In this document: positions 20,022-27,699 of the stretch, piece by piece
How the letters are laid out: the number at the start of each line of letters is the position of its first letter
Position numbering within the stretch: position 1 is the first letter of the stretch
Assembly (NCBI GenBank): GCA_024400635.1
Contig: JAKSMI010000001.1
Span: forward strand, 1-64,000
Direction: 5' to 3'
Source of the DNA: Bacteroidales bacterium
GTDB lineage: Bacteria; Bacteroidota; Bacteroidia; Bacteroidales; WCHB1-69
Length of the DNA stretch: 64,000 nucleotides
Program-made: the position numbers and the translations under genes
Notes under the pieces: generated by a model
Seen by the model: the letters and a program-made list of their open reading frames with translations, nothing else
The model's database searches: none
Told to the model about the DNA's origin: nothing

Positions 20022-20053
20022 TTTGGCATTTTGCATAATTCTGCCTATCTTTG
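20022..20053 (+). promoter_or_regulatory. Promoter of the initiator tRNA
   Basis: TTTG (20022-20025), 20-nt spacer, TATCTTTG (20046-20053): exact fit to the Bacteroidota consensus, starting right after the hisS stop and ending 11 nt before the tRNA. Confidence 0.75.
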
Positions 20054-20064
20054 TAGTCCAACAT

Positions 20065-20137
<73 letters not shown>

Positions 20138-20140
20138 CTC

Positions 20141-20187
20141 AAAATTCCCGAATCTATTGCCAGCAAAGGATTTCGGGAATTTTTTTA
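20141..20187 (+). terminator. Terminator of the tRNA gene
   Basis: AAATTCCCGAA pairs with TTCGGGAATTT and is followed by a T-run. It starts 4 nt after the tRNA and its T-run reaches the stop of the convergent gene at 20185. Confidence 0.85.
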
Positions 20188-21756
20188 TTGTAAACGCATA
20201 TTAATAGGTGCAAGTTGTATTTGCAAAATTTCCACTCTCACTCGCACTTTTCGAGAAAGCATCGCTCCCTTGGAATAAACAGCATCGTCTTGCTCCCCAT
20301 ACAAGACTTGACTTCCGTATGGTATTGTCTTTATTATCAATTGTTTATTATTTATAAAAGGTAAAAACATCCCTTGCTTATATTTTTTTAGCAAATTGAC
20401 AAAACTCTGGTTTCGGCGCTTTGACAAATGAAAATTATACTCGTTACTGTGCAACACGCTCGCATAGCCTTCTATTTTTACAACAAGAGATTTATTGTCT
20501 GCTAATTGTTCTTCAATAAAAGCCAACGTGTTATTTAATTCCATTTCATAAAACGCCAGACTGTCATCAAAAAAATGGAGCATCCATTCATAATCTTTGG
20601 AAGTCGCATTCTTATCCAAATAAACACTTTTTTGCAAAGCATACTGCTTCAACAACTGCAAGCAATCAAATTCCGTCGTATCAGAAAGCGTTTTCGGATT
20701 AGGTTCGTCATTATCGAAATATAAATTGGCTGAACAGAACCTTCTTGTTGTATCTTTTTGATTAACAATAAATAAAGTATCATTTTCTATCTTATTCCAA
20801 TGAAAGATATCATTACAACAAGTATCTTCGAGATGATTTTCATCCAAAGGACGATTGGAAGAAAAATAACCACTTTTACCATCCGCATTCAGCGAGAAAT
20901 AAAAATCATTATCCACTGAATTGATAGGCACACCAAGGTTGACAGGAAGTGTCCAACTGCACAATCCGCCTTCACTGCGGAAAATGTCGTAACCACCCAC
21001 ACCAGGCCATTCATCAGAGCTAAAATACAGAACTTTAGCGTTTGCATCATAAAATGGCGTAACCTCATTACCTGCCGTATTGATGCCACTTCCCGCATTA
21101 ATGGGTTCTCCAAACTCACCATCTCCAAGCACTGAAAACCAGATGTCCATATCGCCCATTCCTTGCGGTCGATTCGACACGAAATACAACACTTCCGAGT
21201 TTCCCATCTCTGCCAAGAACGGCTGGGTTGAAGTAAAATCATTGCCGTTGATGTGGTTTCCCAAAATCGTAGCCTTAGTCCATTTCCCATTCCGACAAGA
21301 AGTCTCATACAAATCACACAACAACTCTTCGTCTACGGTCCGCAGGCAACGCGAAAAAATCAGATGATCTCTTTTTTTATTAAAGGTAAAATTAGGATGA
21401 TAATAATTACTTTTATTGATAACATTTTTTAATGCGACAATCTCAGTATAAGCATCATTCTTCAAAAGCGACTGGTAAATTTTAGCCGTCCACTGGGTAT
21501 CGAAAAAAGACTCATTGTCATCATCAACTTCGGATTTCATCGAAGAGAAAAAGAACAAGGAATCATCCAACAACAAGGGATTATATTCCGAAAATGGCGA
21601 ATTGACAGATTCCGGCAAAGGCTCAACGACAAAATCCAAAGTATCATGTAACAACTTATTTGCAATCTGTTTTCGCTCGGTTTCGGACCAATGCTGCTGT
21701 GCCGTCACAAGAAACGGAAAAATCAACAAAAAAAGTACAAAAAAAGTCCTTTTCAT
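20185..21756 (-). CDS. PD40 beta-propeller / OmpA-like protein (T9SS-associated, PorE-like)
   Basis: Predicted exported periplasmic or outer membrane protein. The 523-residue precursor has a signal peptide ending VTAQ (about residue 19). A WD40-like PD40 propeller follows (about 60-320; SNRPQGMGDMDIW, FSSDEWPGVGGYDIFRSE, YFSSNRP repeats), then an OmpA-like peptidoglycan-binding domain (about 410-515; IEGYAS...YNFHLSKRRNQS). Such proteins in this phylum are often paired with PorP/SprF proteins in type IX secretion and gliding systems, and here the gene follows a PorP domain by only 2 nt. No lipobox is seen, unlike PorE itself, so I call it PorE-like only. Confidence 0.75.
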   Translation of the reverse strand: MKRTFFVLFLLIFPFLVTAQQHWSETERKQIANKLLHDTLDFVVEPLPESVNSPFSEYNPLLLDDSLFFFSSMKSEVDDDNESFFDTQWTAKIYQSLLKNDAYTEIVALKNVINKSNYYHPNFTFNKKRDHLIFSRCLRTVDEELLCDLYETSCRNGKWTKATILGNHINGNDFTSTQPFLAEMGNSEVLYFVSNRPQGMGDMDIWFSVLGDGEFGEPINAGSGINTAGNEVTPFYDANAKVLYFSSDEWPGVGGYDIFRSEGGLCSWTLPVNLGVPINSVDNDFYFSLNADGKSGYFSSNRPLDENHLEDTCCNDIFHWNKIENDTLFIVNQKDTTRRFCSANLYFDNDEPNPKTLSDTTEFDCLQLLKQYALQKSVYLDKNATSKDYEWMLHFFDDSLAFYEMELNNTLAFIEEQLADNKSLVVKIEGYASVLHSNEYNFHLSKRRNQSFVNLLKKYKQGMFLPFINNKQLIIKTIPYGSQVLYGEQDDAVYSKGAMLSRKVRVRVEILQIQLAPINMRLQ

Positions 21757-21758
21757 AG

Positions 21759-24035
21759 TTACATTATATCATAAGGACAAGGTTCTTTGCCCATTTTTGT
21801 AATTTTCTTTCGTTTAAAAGTATAATTCAGAGAAAATTCCAAACCACCACGGCCTTTATTACCTTTCATCAATGTTGAAACCGTCACATCATAACTCACA
21901 CCAAGTCTCAGATTCTGCCAATCGAAGAAAAAATCCACGATAACCGCGTCATTCCATCGATAAAAGACGCCGCCGCCGAGGGAAAAAAGTGTGGTGTAGC
22001 TGTTTTTCATCTGGAAATATTCAACATTCGCACCGAAAACGACTTCGTAAAACTGCTTTTGAAATTCGGCATAAACAGCGGGTTGCAGTGCTAAATCAGA
22101 CACCAGTCGAAAAGACGAATTAAAATGGGCAGCAATGTTAATCGGCAAGCGTGTATCCACATCGCCGAACGACTGTTTGGGCTGTGTCAAATGCTTTGCA
22201 CTGACGCCCAAGAGATAACGGTCGGTTTTGTTGGGCGAGAAACTCCAGAGCAGGCCCGCCCCGCAATCAAAAAAAAACACCTTATCTCGACCAAAACTCT
22301 CACTGATGGGATTGTCGGCATCGAAAATCTGATGGTAAAACTGTTCATCGAAAGTCATCTGGGCATAATCGATGCTTCGCTGCATAAAACCCGCATAAAC
22401 GCCCACACCGATTTTATGGCGGCCACGACGTCCCAACGCATTGAGGTAAGATAATGTGATGATGGGATGCACACTATTGTAATGCGAATCGCCTGTATAA
22501 TCACAATTTACCAATACGCCAACACTTAATTGTCTTCGATACTGTTGGTTTCGCACAATTGGCGCATCGGCATAAAAGGTAAAATGCACGTATGGTTTGG
22601 TTAAGGAGAGCCACTGCGTTTTCTGATTGGCACCAACACGAAAAAGTCCGTCGTAACAACCCGCTTGCGCGGGATTCACCTCAACGGGAGCTTGGTAAAA
22701 CTGGGAATAGTGCACATCCTGCGCAAAGCAAAAGCTAAAACAAAATAGCGAAATGACCAGCAGAATAATATATTTGTACTTGTCCTTCCAGCAACTTTTC
22801 AGATAGCGTCGAAGCTCGCTTTCGCGAGCGTTACTGCCTGGTTCGTAAAACTTCTTTCCACTGATGGCGGTAGGCAGAAATTCCTGTTCTGCGAAATTAT
22901 GTTCATAATCATGGGCATATTTGTAACCTTCATGATAGCCGAGTTCCTTCATCAGCTGCGTTGGCGCATTGCGTAAGTGAAGTGGAACAGGCAGGTCACC
23001 AGTCTTTTTCACCCAACCAATAGCTTCATCTATAGCCATATATGCCGCATTGCTCTTCGGCGAGCTGGCAAGATAAATGGCAGTCTGGGACAAGACTATG
23101 CGTGCTTCTGGCATGCCAATATGATGCACTGCCTGAAAGCAATTGTTGGCCAGCAAAAGTGCATTGGGGTTAGCGCAACCGATATCTTCCGCGGCAAGGA
23201 TAATCATACGTCTGGCGATAAACAAGGGGTCTTCTCCAGCGACAAGCATACGCGCCATCCAGTAGACCGCCGCATTGGGATCGCTGCCGCGCAACGACTT
23301 GATGAAAGCAGAAATGATATCGTAATGCTGTTCGCCTTTCTTGTCATAAATCGCCAGGTTTTTCTGAATAATTTTGCCAACCAACTCGTTAGTGATGACC
23401 ATTTCGCCATTTTCCGGAGCAGTAGCCATCGCCACCAATTCAATGGCATTAATCAACTTGCGAGCGTCACCACCAGAAATACGCATCAGGGCTTCCTGTT
23501 CTTGGAAAACGACTTTGCATTGCAGCTTCTCCTGCAAATATTTTTGCGCTGACGCTATAATTTGTTCCAAATGCCTTCGTTCCAGAGGTTTAAGAGTATA
23601 AACCTGACAGCGAGAAAGCAAAGGCGAAATAACCTCGAAAGAAGGATTTTCAGTGGTGGCACCTATCAAAGTAACGATGCCGCGTTCCACTGCTCCCAGA
23701 AGCGAATCTTGCTGAGATTTACTGAAACGATGTATTTCATCAATGAAAAGGATGGATTTTCCATCTGACTTTTCCGCCTTGTCCAAAATTTCACGGATAT
23801 CTTTCACACCGGAGCTAATGGCACTAAGCATATAGAAATCAGCACCTGTCACTTCAGCAACAAGGAGGGCGAGTGTCGTTTTGCCCACACCTGGCGGTCC
23901 CCACAGAATCATCGAATAGATTTTGTCACTTTCAATGGCCTGGCGAAGCACGCCACCCTCCCCCATCAGGTGCTCTTGACCGATGTACTGATCCAGGGTT
24001 TTGGGTCGCAATATCTCTGCAAGCGGTTGATTCAT
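21759..24035 (-). CDS. In-frame fusion: RarA AAA+ ATPase + PorP/SprF outer membrane protein
   Basis: One 758-codon frame encodes two unrelated proteins. Residues 1 to about 421 are a complete RarA/MgsA replication-associated recombination ATPase (GPPGVGKT 46-53, FIDEIHRFSKSQQD, GATTENPSFEV, and the Bacteroidota-type end RRYLKSCWKDKYKY). Without any stop, residues about 418-438 read as a signal peptide (KYKYIILLVISLFCFSFCFA then Q), followed by a PorP/SprF barrel (DVHYSQFYQAPVEVNPAQAG to the end, about 320 residues). No ATG lies at the join, so separate translation would need a non-ATG start. It may be a real stop-codon loss or a sequencing error. Neighbours are a PorV-like gene 2 nt upstream and a PorE-like gene 2 nt downstream. 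Confidence 0.85.
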   Translation of the reverse strand: MNQPLAEILRPKTLDQYIGQEHLMGEGGVLRQAIESDKIYSMILWGPPGVGKTTLALLVAEVTGADFYMLSAISSGVKDIREILDKAEKSDGKSILFIDEIHRFSKSQQDSLLGAVERGIVTLIGATTENPSFEVISPLLSRCQVYTLKPLERRHLEQIIASAQKYLQEKLQCKVVFQEQEALMRISGGDARKLINAIELVAMATAPENGEMVITNELVGKIIQKNLAIYDKKGEQHYDIISAFIKSLRGSDPNAAVYWMARMLVAGEDPLFIARRMIILAAEDIGCANPNALLLANNCFQAVHHIGMPEARIVLSQTAIYLASSPKSNAAYMAIDEAIGWVKKTGDLPVPLHLRNAPTQLMKELGYHEGYKYAHDYEHNFAEQEFLPTAISGKKFYEPGSNARESELRRYLKSCWKDKYKYIILLVISLFCFSFCFAQDVHYSQFYQAPVEVNPAQAGCYDGLFRVGANQKTQWLSLTKPYVHFTFYADAPIVRNQQYRRQLSVGVLVNCDYTGDSHYNSVHPIITLSYLNALGRRGRHKIGVGVYAGFMQRSIDYAQMTFDEQFYHQIFDADNPISESFGRDKVFFFDCGAGLLWSFSPNKTDRYLLGVSAKHLTQPKQSFGDVDTRLPINIAAHFNSSFRLVSDLALQPAVYAEFQKQFYEVVFGANVEYFQMKNSYTTLFSLGGGVFYRWNDAVIVDFFFDWQNLRLGVSYDVTVSTLMKGNKGRGGLEFSLNYTFKRKKITKMGKEPCPYDIM

Positions 24036-24037
24036 AT

Positions 24038-25165
24038 CTATTTATCTATTGCTGGAGTAAGCAAGGTTTCCGTTTTCTTTTTCTTCAGATTTTTAAAAGA
24101 ATCTATACCTATTCGCAATGAAAAAATGTGCGAGTAAAGTGCAATGGACACATCTCCGACATCAGTAAATGCATAATCTATCGCAACAATATCTTTAATG
24201 TTAATACCGATGCCCAGATTTATTTGGCAAGTCACCTTCTTTTTATTGTCGAATTCCGTTTCCTGCTGGAAGTTGCCGATGCCCGCACGTATAGCCACGA
24301 TTTTCTTGTAGGCAAATTCCATTCCGAAATGAGGATTAAAGGTAAAAACATTGGTACTCAAAATATCATCACGTCTTCCATCAAAGGTAAAATCAGCATT
24401 CAAAGCAAAAGTAGCGTTAAATCCTTTGCCGAAATCCACGTATTTAGCGCCTCCTATAAGAAGTTGAGGAACAGTGACTTCAAGCGAATTTTCAGGAATT
24501 TCGTTACCCGTCTGCTCAAAGACCTCCTTAATGCGGTCGCTAAGGGTATAAGACCAAGCATTGAAGGTACCAGTGGCATCTTGGAGATGCACACCGACCT
24601 GCCAACCCTTGCGGTTGAACTGCACTCCCAAGTCGAGGCCAAAGCCCCAGGCACCGCAGAAATCACCGATACGACGACGGATAATCTTGGCATTGCCACC
24701 TACCGACAAACCTTTCACTTTATTGAAATTATAAGCATAACTCAGCAGAAACGCATTATCGGCAGAAGAAAAGTAAGAAATCTTATCATAATCTATATTT
24801 CCTTCATTATCAATAAGTTCTGTCGTATTCATAATATTATCCACTCCAAAGCGGATATAGGAAAAAGCGATAGTGTGGTTAGAATCAACTTTGTAAGCAG
24901 CGGCCGCATAATCGTATTTAGAGATACCGGCAAAATATTCGGCGTGCATTGCAGCGATTTGCAGTTTCTGGTTCATGCGGCCCAACCCAGCCGGGTTCCA
25001 ATAAGCAGCGGTCACATCATCGCTAATGGCTGTCATTGAGTTGGACATGGACAAACCTCGAGCACCGACACCCAGTGATAGAAACGCATTACTATACTTG
25101 GCGATCTGTGCGTGCAGTTCCACCAACGACAATATCAGCAATAGTAATACGACGAAACGTTTCAT
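24038..25165 (-). CDS. PorV/PorQ-family outer membrane protein
   Basis: Predicted beta barrel of the PorV/PorQ group, some members of which act in type IX secretion (substrate shuttling or surface attachment). From the chosen ATG (25165) the 375-residue precursor has a signal peptide (MKRFVVLLLLILSLVELHAQ). The family opening KYSNAFLSLGVGARGLSMSN and AYWNPAGLGRM come next, with many amphipathic strands through to SHIFSLRIGIDSF. The upstream in-frame start at 25219 would put 18 extra residues before the signal peptide and would lie upstream of the -7 box, so it is unlikely. First gene of the three-gene unit with the RarA-PorP fusion and the PorE-like gene. Confidence 0.8.
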   Translation of the reverse strand: MKRFVVLLLLILSLVELHAQIAKYSNAFLSLGVGARGLSMSNSMTAISDDVTAAYWNPAGLGRMNQKLQIAAMHAEYFAGISKYDYAAAAYKVDSNHTIAFSYIRFGVDNIMNTTELIDNEGNIDYDKISYFSSADNAFLLSYAYNFNKVKGLSVGGNAKIIRRRIGDFCGAWGFGLDLGVQFNRKGWQVGVHLQDATGTFNAWSYTLSDRIKEVFEQTGNEIPENSLEVTVPQLLIGGAKYVDFGKGFNATFALNADFTFDGRRDDILSTNVFTFNPHFGMEFAYKKIVAIRAGIGNFQQETEFDNKKKVTCQINLGIGINIKDIVAIDYAFTDVGDVSIALYSHIFSLRIGIDSFKNLKKKKTETLLTPAIDK

Positions 25166-25183
25166 GAGAAAATTTTTCGTTTG

Positions 25184-25191
25184 CAAATGTA
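25184..25191 (-). promoter_or_regulatory. -7 box of the PorV-RarA/PorP-PorE unit
   Basis: TACATTTG on the minus strand, 18 nt before the ATG at 25165. No clear -33 motif. Confidence 0.45.
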
Positions 25192-25236
25192 CAAAATATT
25201 GTTGAATTGATAATTCCATACTTATGACATTATAGA

Positions 25237-25291
25237 TTTTATCGAAAACCGGAACAGATTATTTTCCCATTGCGCGGCATTCGTCAACGAT
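25237..25291. repeat. 55-bp direct repeat, copy A
   Basis: Starts TTTTATCGAAAACCGGAAC and matches copy B (25604-25658) at 50 of 55 positions by eye. On the minus strand both copies read as a short C-terminal coding tail (I-V-[DE]-E-x-R-A-M-x-K-stop), suggesting a duplicated gene end. Confidence 0.8.
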
Positions 25292-25292
25292 T

Positions 25293-25475
25293 TCAAAAAA
25301 ATACTTTTATTTCACTCTCCTTCAAAACAAATTTTACAGTTTCCCAATCAAAATGGAGTTTTCCACTTGCAGACAGGTAGAGTAACTCTTTCAAACTTTC
25401 TATTGAAACAGCATAATCACCTTGGTAATAAAGAATCCCTTCTGCAAATTTTTCAATACGCTTATCTTCTGACAA
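25293..25475 (-). CDS. Hypothetical 60-residue frame between repeat copies
   Basis: Open frame from a TTG start (SEDKRIEKFAEGILYYQG...). Composition is protein-like (balanced Lys/Glu, hydrophobic periodicity), but there is no ATG and an in-frame stop lies shortly upstream. It sits among gene remnants, so it may be a fragment. No family recognised. Confidence 0.25.
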   Translation of the reverse strand: MSEDKRIEKFAEGILYYQGDYAVSIESLKELLYLSASGKLHFDWETVKFVLKESEIKVFF

Positions 25476-25603
25476 TCCATATCAGAGCGCAAATATCAAG
25501 CAAATAGCGTCCCATTTACCACTCCAAATTAAAAAATTCCGAAAAACAAAGACACACGTTTAAAAAAGCAGAGCCGCAGCAGGCACGCCGCGTCTCTACA
25601 ATG

Positions 25604-25658
25604 TTTTATCGAAAACCGGAACGGATTATTTTTCCATTGCGCGATATTCTTCAACGAT
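25604..25658. repeat. 55-bp direct repeat, copy B
   Basis: Second copy, 367 bp from copy A; five mismatches. It directly follows (minus strand) the [FeFe]-hydrogenase fragment. Just outside it (about 25570-25600) lies GC-rich sequence resembling dispersed intergenic elements, not clearly a known repeat. Confidence 0.8.
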
Positions 25659-25905
25659 ACCGCCCGCGATACAGCACCATGATCTCAATGACGTGGAACT
25701 GGCACTTACCAGCCTTGATGTCCTCCAACAGCTTGCGGGCGTTGTGCAAACCGTGGGCGATACCGATGTTGAGTTTCAAGCCGTCAACGTCGATGGTAGC
25801 GCTACGCACACCTTCCAAACCACGGAGTTCCTCGAAGTCGATCTTCGGGAGAGGGAAATTTTCGCATTGGGGAATGCCTTGTGATGGCGCTCTGGCGCAC
25901 GCCAT
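25653..25905 (-). pseudogene. [FeFe]-hydrogenase C-terminal fragment
   Basis: The minus strand encodes KIDFEELRGLEGVRSATIDV followed by a GLKLNIGIAHGLHNARKLL segment and FHVIEIM. This matches the region of iron-only hydrogenase large subunits just before the final cluster-binding motif (A-C-P-G-G-C). After EIM the frame is lost: a shifted frame shows CCIAGGI in place of the cysteine motif. The N-terminal 80% of the gene is absent and the fragment abuts the end of the FISUMP gene. A remnant, not a working hydrogenase. Confidence 0.7.
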
Positions 25906-25908
25906 CCT

Positions 25909-26358
25909 TTAATCTTGGACGAGGCGCACGGATCAACCGATGCAACGGTTGCTGCCGTACACGCTCAACTCGCTCGAAGTGAAGTACAGGCACCACGCGT
26001 ACTCGGAGTCGTTGGGCGTGGACGACCAATAGCTACCGCCGGCACCCACGCTGCTCACCTCACCATTGCAATAGCGGTTGCCCGCAGCGGGCAGGGTGAT
26101 GGACTGACCGTTCGGCCCCGTCACCTTGTAACCGCTGCCCGTCCACTGCCATGTGCATGCGTCTTTCAGTTCTTCCAACTATTCCTTGGTAGGGAGTTTG
26201 CTTCCAAAAGAACGGACGGCTGCATCATAATCATAAAATCCGCTTTCATTCTTGTCTTTCCATTTCGTTCCGCTGGGAAGCCCCAAATCTACATATTCTT
26301 GTGCCTTGATTTGCAGTGCGAAAAGGCACAAAACGCTTAATAGGAGAATCTTTTTCAT
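25909..26358 (-). pseudogene. FISUMP-domain secreted protein with two internal stop codons
   Basis: A 150-codon reading frame with signal peptide (MKKILLLSVLCLFALQIKA, then Q) and one complete FISUMP domain (Fibrobacter succinogenes major paralogous domain; YVDLGLPSGTKWKDKN, LPTKE, GSYWSSTPNDSEYAW, SVRLVQD end). Codon 60 is TAG (26179-26181) where the family has Gln in LPTKEQLEELKD, and codon 142 is TGA (25933-25935) just before SVRLVQD. Everything else is well preserved, so the lesions look recent or the gene is read through. It begins 25 nt after the radical SAM gene on the same strand and may have been the last gene of that operon. Confidence 0.75.
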
Positions 26359-26382
26359 TGTGTTCGTTTTTTGATGGTCAAT

Positions 26383-27480
26383 TCACATTAGGTTCTTTTC
26401 TTTCATTCTTCGCTCAATGTGGGCGAAGATTTGTTTGTATGCAGGGCATAAGAGGGTCTTTCTTTTGAAATCGCCATTGCGGAGGTAGCTGTCGTGGAGG
26501 CATCCTCCGTGACAGATGTTGTACCATTTGCAGTCAGAACATCCAACGGCGGCAAGATGCTCTGTTCGTTTGTATATTTCACTTTGCTTGACACGTGGCA
26601 GTATCTCCATAAGTGTTTCATGATGTAAGTTGCCGTATGCGTATTGTCTCAAGCCATCATTGCAGAAACGGCCACAAGGCATCACATCGCCAGTGGGTGC
26701 TATAGCCAAGAAATTGTCCTGACAATTGCGACTGAACATACATCCCGTCGTGCGACCTGTGGCAATGTTGCTGGCAATTTCTACGAAATTAGACTCTGTT
26801 ATCCTGCCTTCGTGATCATCAAACCACAGGTCAAAAAGTTCAACACACATCTGGGCATACTCTTGCGCAGTGATACCATATTCGTTACAATTTTGTTCTG
26901 CCTCACCGGAGATAAAAAGAGGGTTGAACTTGAAATTCAACGATTGCTCTTTCATAAACTGGTACAACTCTGGAATATGTCCGATGTGTTTGCGGCTACC
27001 CACTACAATGCAGCCAGGGTTCATTCCTCGTTGGCGACATAAGGCGAATTTCTCCATAATAATGTCAAATGTTGGCTGCCCTTTGGCACCCACTCTTTGT
27101 TTGTCGTGGATTTCCTTTATGCCATCCAACGAAAACCCCAGCCTGATTTTGTATTGAATGAGTATATCCAAATATTCTGCGTCTATCAGTGACAGATTCG
27201 TTTGCATTGATTGACGAATATCGAACCCCGTCAATTCTTGTTCGATAAAAGCAAATATTGTACGGTAATTATCCTTGCCCCATAACAAAGGTTCACCGCC
27301 ATGCCAAATAATAGCAAGTTTACTACGGTGTGTGGTTGCCAGCATCTCTTTTATTTGCAGTATAACACGTTTGGCAAACCCAATGTCAAACATATCAGTA
27401 TTTGCCTTTGTGTCATTGCTCAAATAACAGTATTTGCAGCGGAAGTTACAGGCATAGGTTGGTTTGAGAATGATAGTCAT
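26383..27480 (-). CDS. Radical SAM/SPASM peptide maturase
   Basis: Iron-sulfur enzyme predicted to modify a ribosomally made peptide. The 365-residue protein has the radical SAM motif CNFRCKYC (Cys11, 15, 18), the GGEPLLW motif, a core barrel to about 220, and a C-terminal SPASM region. That region has a regular series of cysteines (CMFSRNC, PCGRFC, CSDCKWYNICHGGC, CPAYK) able to bind two auxiliary 4Fe-4S clusters. It resembles anaerobic sulfatase-maturase-like and RiPP-maturing enzymes, but there is no sulfatase nearby. It begins 6 nt after a 64-residue Tyr-x-Asp peptide gene, strong evidence that the peptide is its substrate. The exact chemistry cannot be read; aromatic-ring crosslinking is one possibility. 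Confidence 0.88.
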   Translation of the reverse strand: MTIILKPTYACNFRCKYCYLSNDTKANTDMFDIGFAKRVILQIKEMLATTHRSKLAIIWHGGEPLLWGKDNYRTIFAFIEQELTGFDIRQSMQTNLSLIDAEYLDILIQYKIRLGFSLDGIKEIHDKQRVGAKGQPTFDIIMEKFALCRQRGMNPGCIVVGSRKHIGHIPELYQFMKEQSLNFKFNPLFISGEAEQNCNEYGITAQEYAQMCVELFDLWFDDHEGRITESNFVEIASNIATGRTTGCMFSRNCQDNFLAIAPTGDVMPCGRFCNDGLRQYAYGNLHHETLMEILPRVKQSEIYKRTEHLAAVGCSDCKWYNICHGGCLHDSYLRNGDFKRKTLLCPAYKQIFAHIERRMKEKNLM

Positions 27481-27486
27481 TGAAAT

Positions 27487-27681
27487 TTAGTTGGGTTCCT
27501 CGCTATTCGTGTCATAATAATCACCGTATGGTTCATCAATATAATCAGCGTATGAATCTCCGTGAACATCGTAAGAGTTAAACGAATAAGTAGGATTTTT
27601 TTTAATACTGATTCTATCTAAAATTACTTTCTGAGAGAAAAAGAGGTTACTGGCTTCTCCTATGATTATTTTATTCATCAT
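27487..27681 (-). CDS. Putative RiPP precursor 1, four Y-x-D repeats
   Basis: 64-residue peptide immediately upstream of the radical SAM gene (6-nt gap). The N-terminal part resembles a leader (MMNKIIIGEASNLFFSQKVI, then LDR). The C-terminal third is almost only Tyr, Asp, Gly, Ser and acidic residues, with four Tyr-x-Asp triplets: Y44-A-D46, Y47-I-D49, Y52-G-D54 and Y55-Y-D57. It ends in EEPN. The S-Q-K-V-I-L segment (16-21) matches A-Q-E-V-I-L in precursor 2. No known precursor family recognised. Function as substrate is inferred from position, size and repeats. Confidence 0.72.
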   Translation of the reverse strand: MMNKIIIGEASNLFFSQKVILDRISIKKNPTYSFNSYDVHGDSYADYIDEPYGDYYDTNSEEPN

Positions 27682-27699
27682 ACATTATTTGTTTTTCAT

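Noticed and set aside
20024-20035. TTGGCATTTTGCA before the tRNA as a sigma-54 promoter
   Set aside because: GG-GC spacing is several bases too short, and a perfect TTTG-N20-TATCTTTG promoter explains the tRNA.
26383-27480. Anaerobic sulfatase-maturating enzyme
   Set aside because: The fold is similar, but no sulfatase is nearby and two repetitive small peptides are encoded in the same unit, so a peptide maturase fits better.
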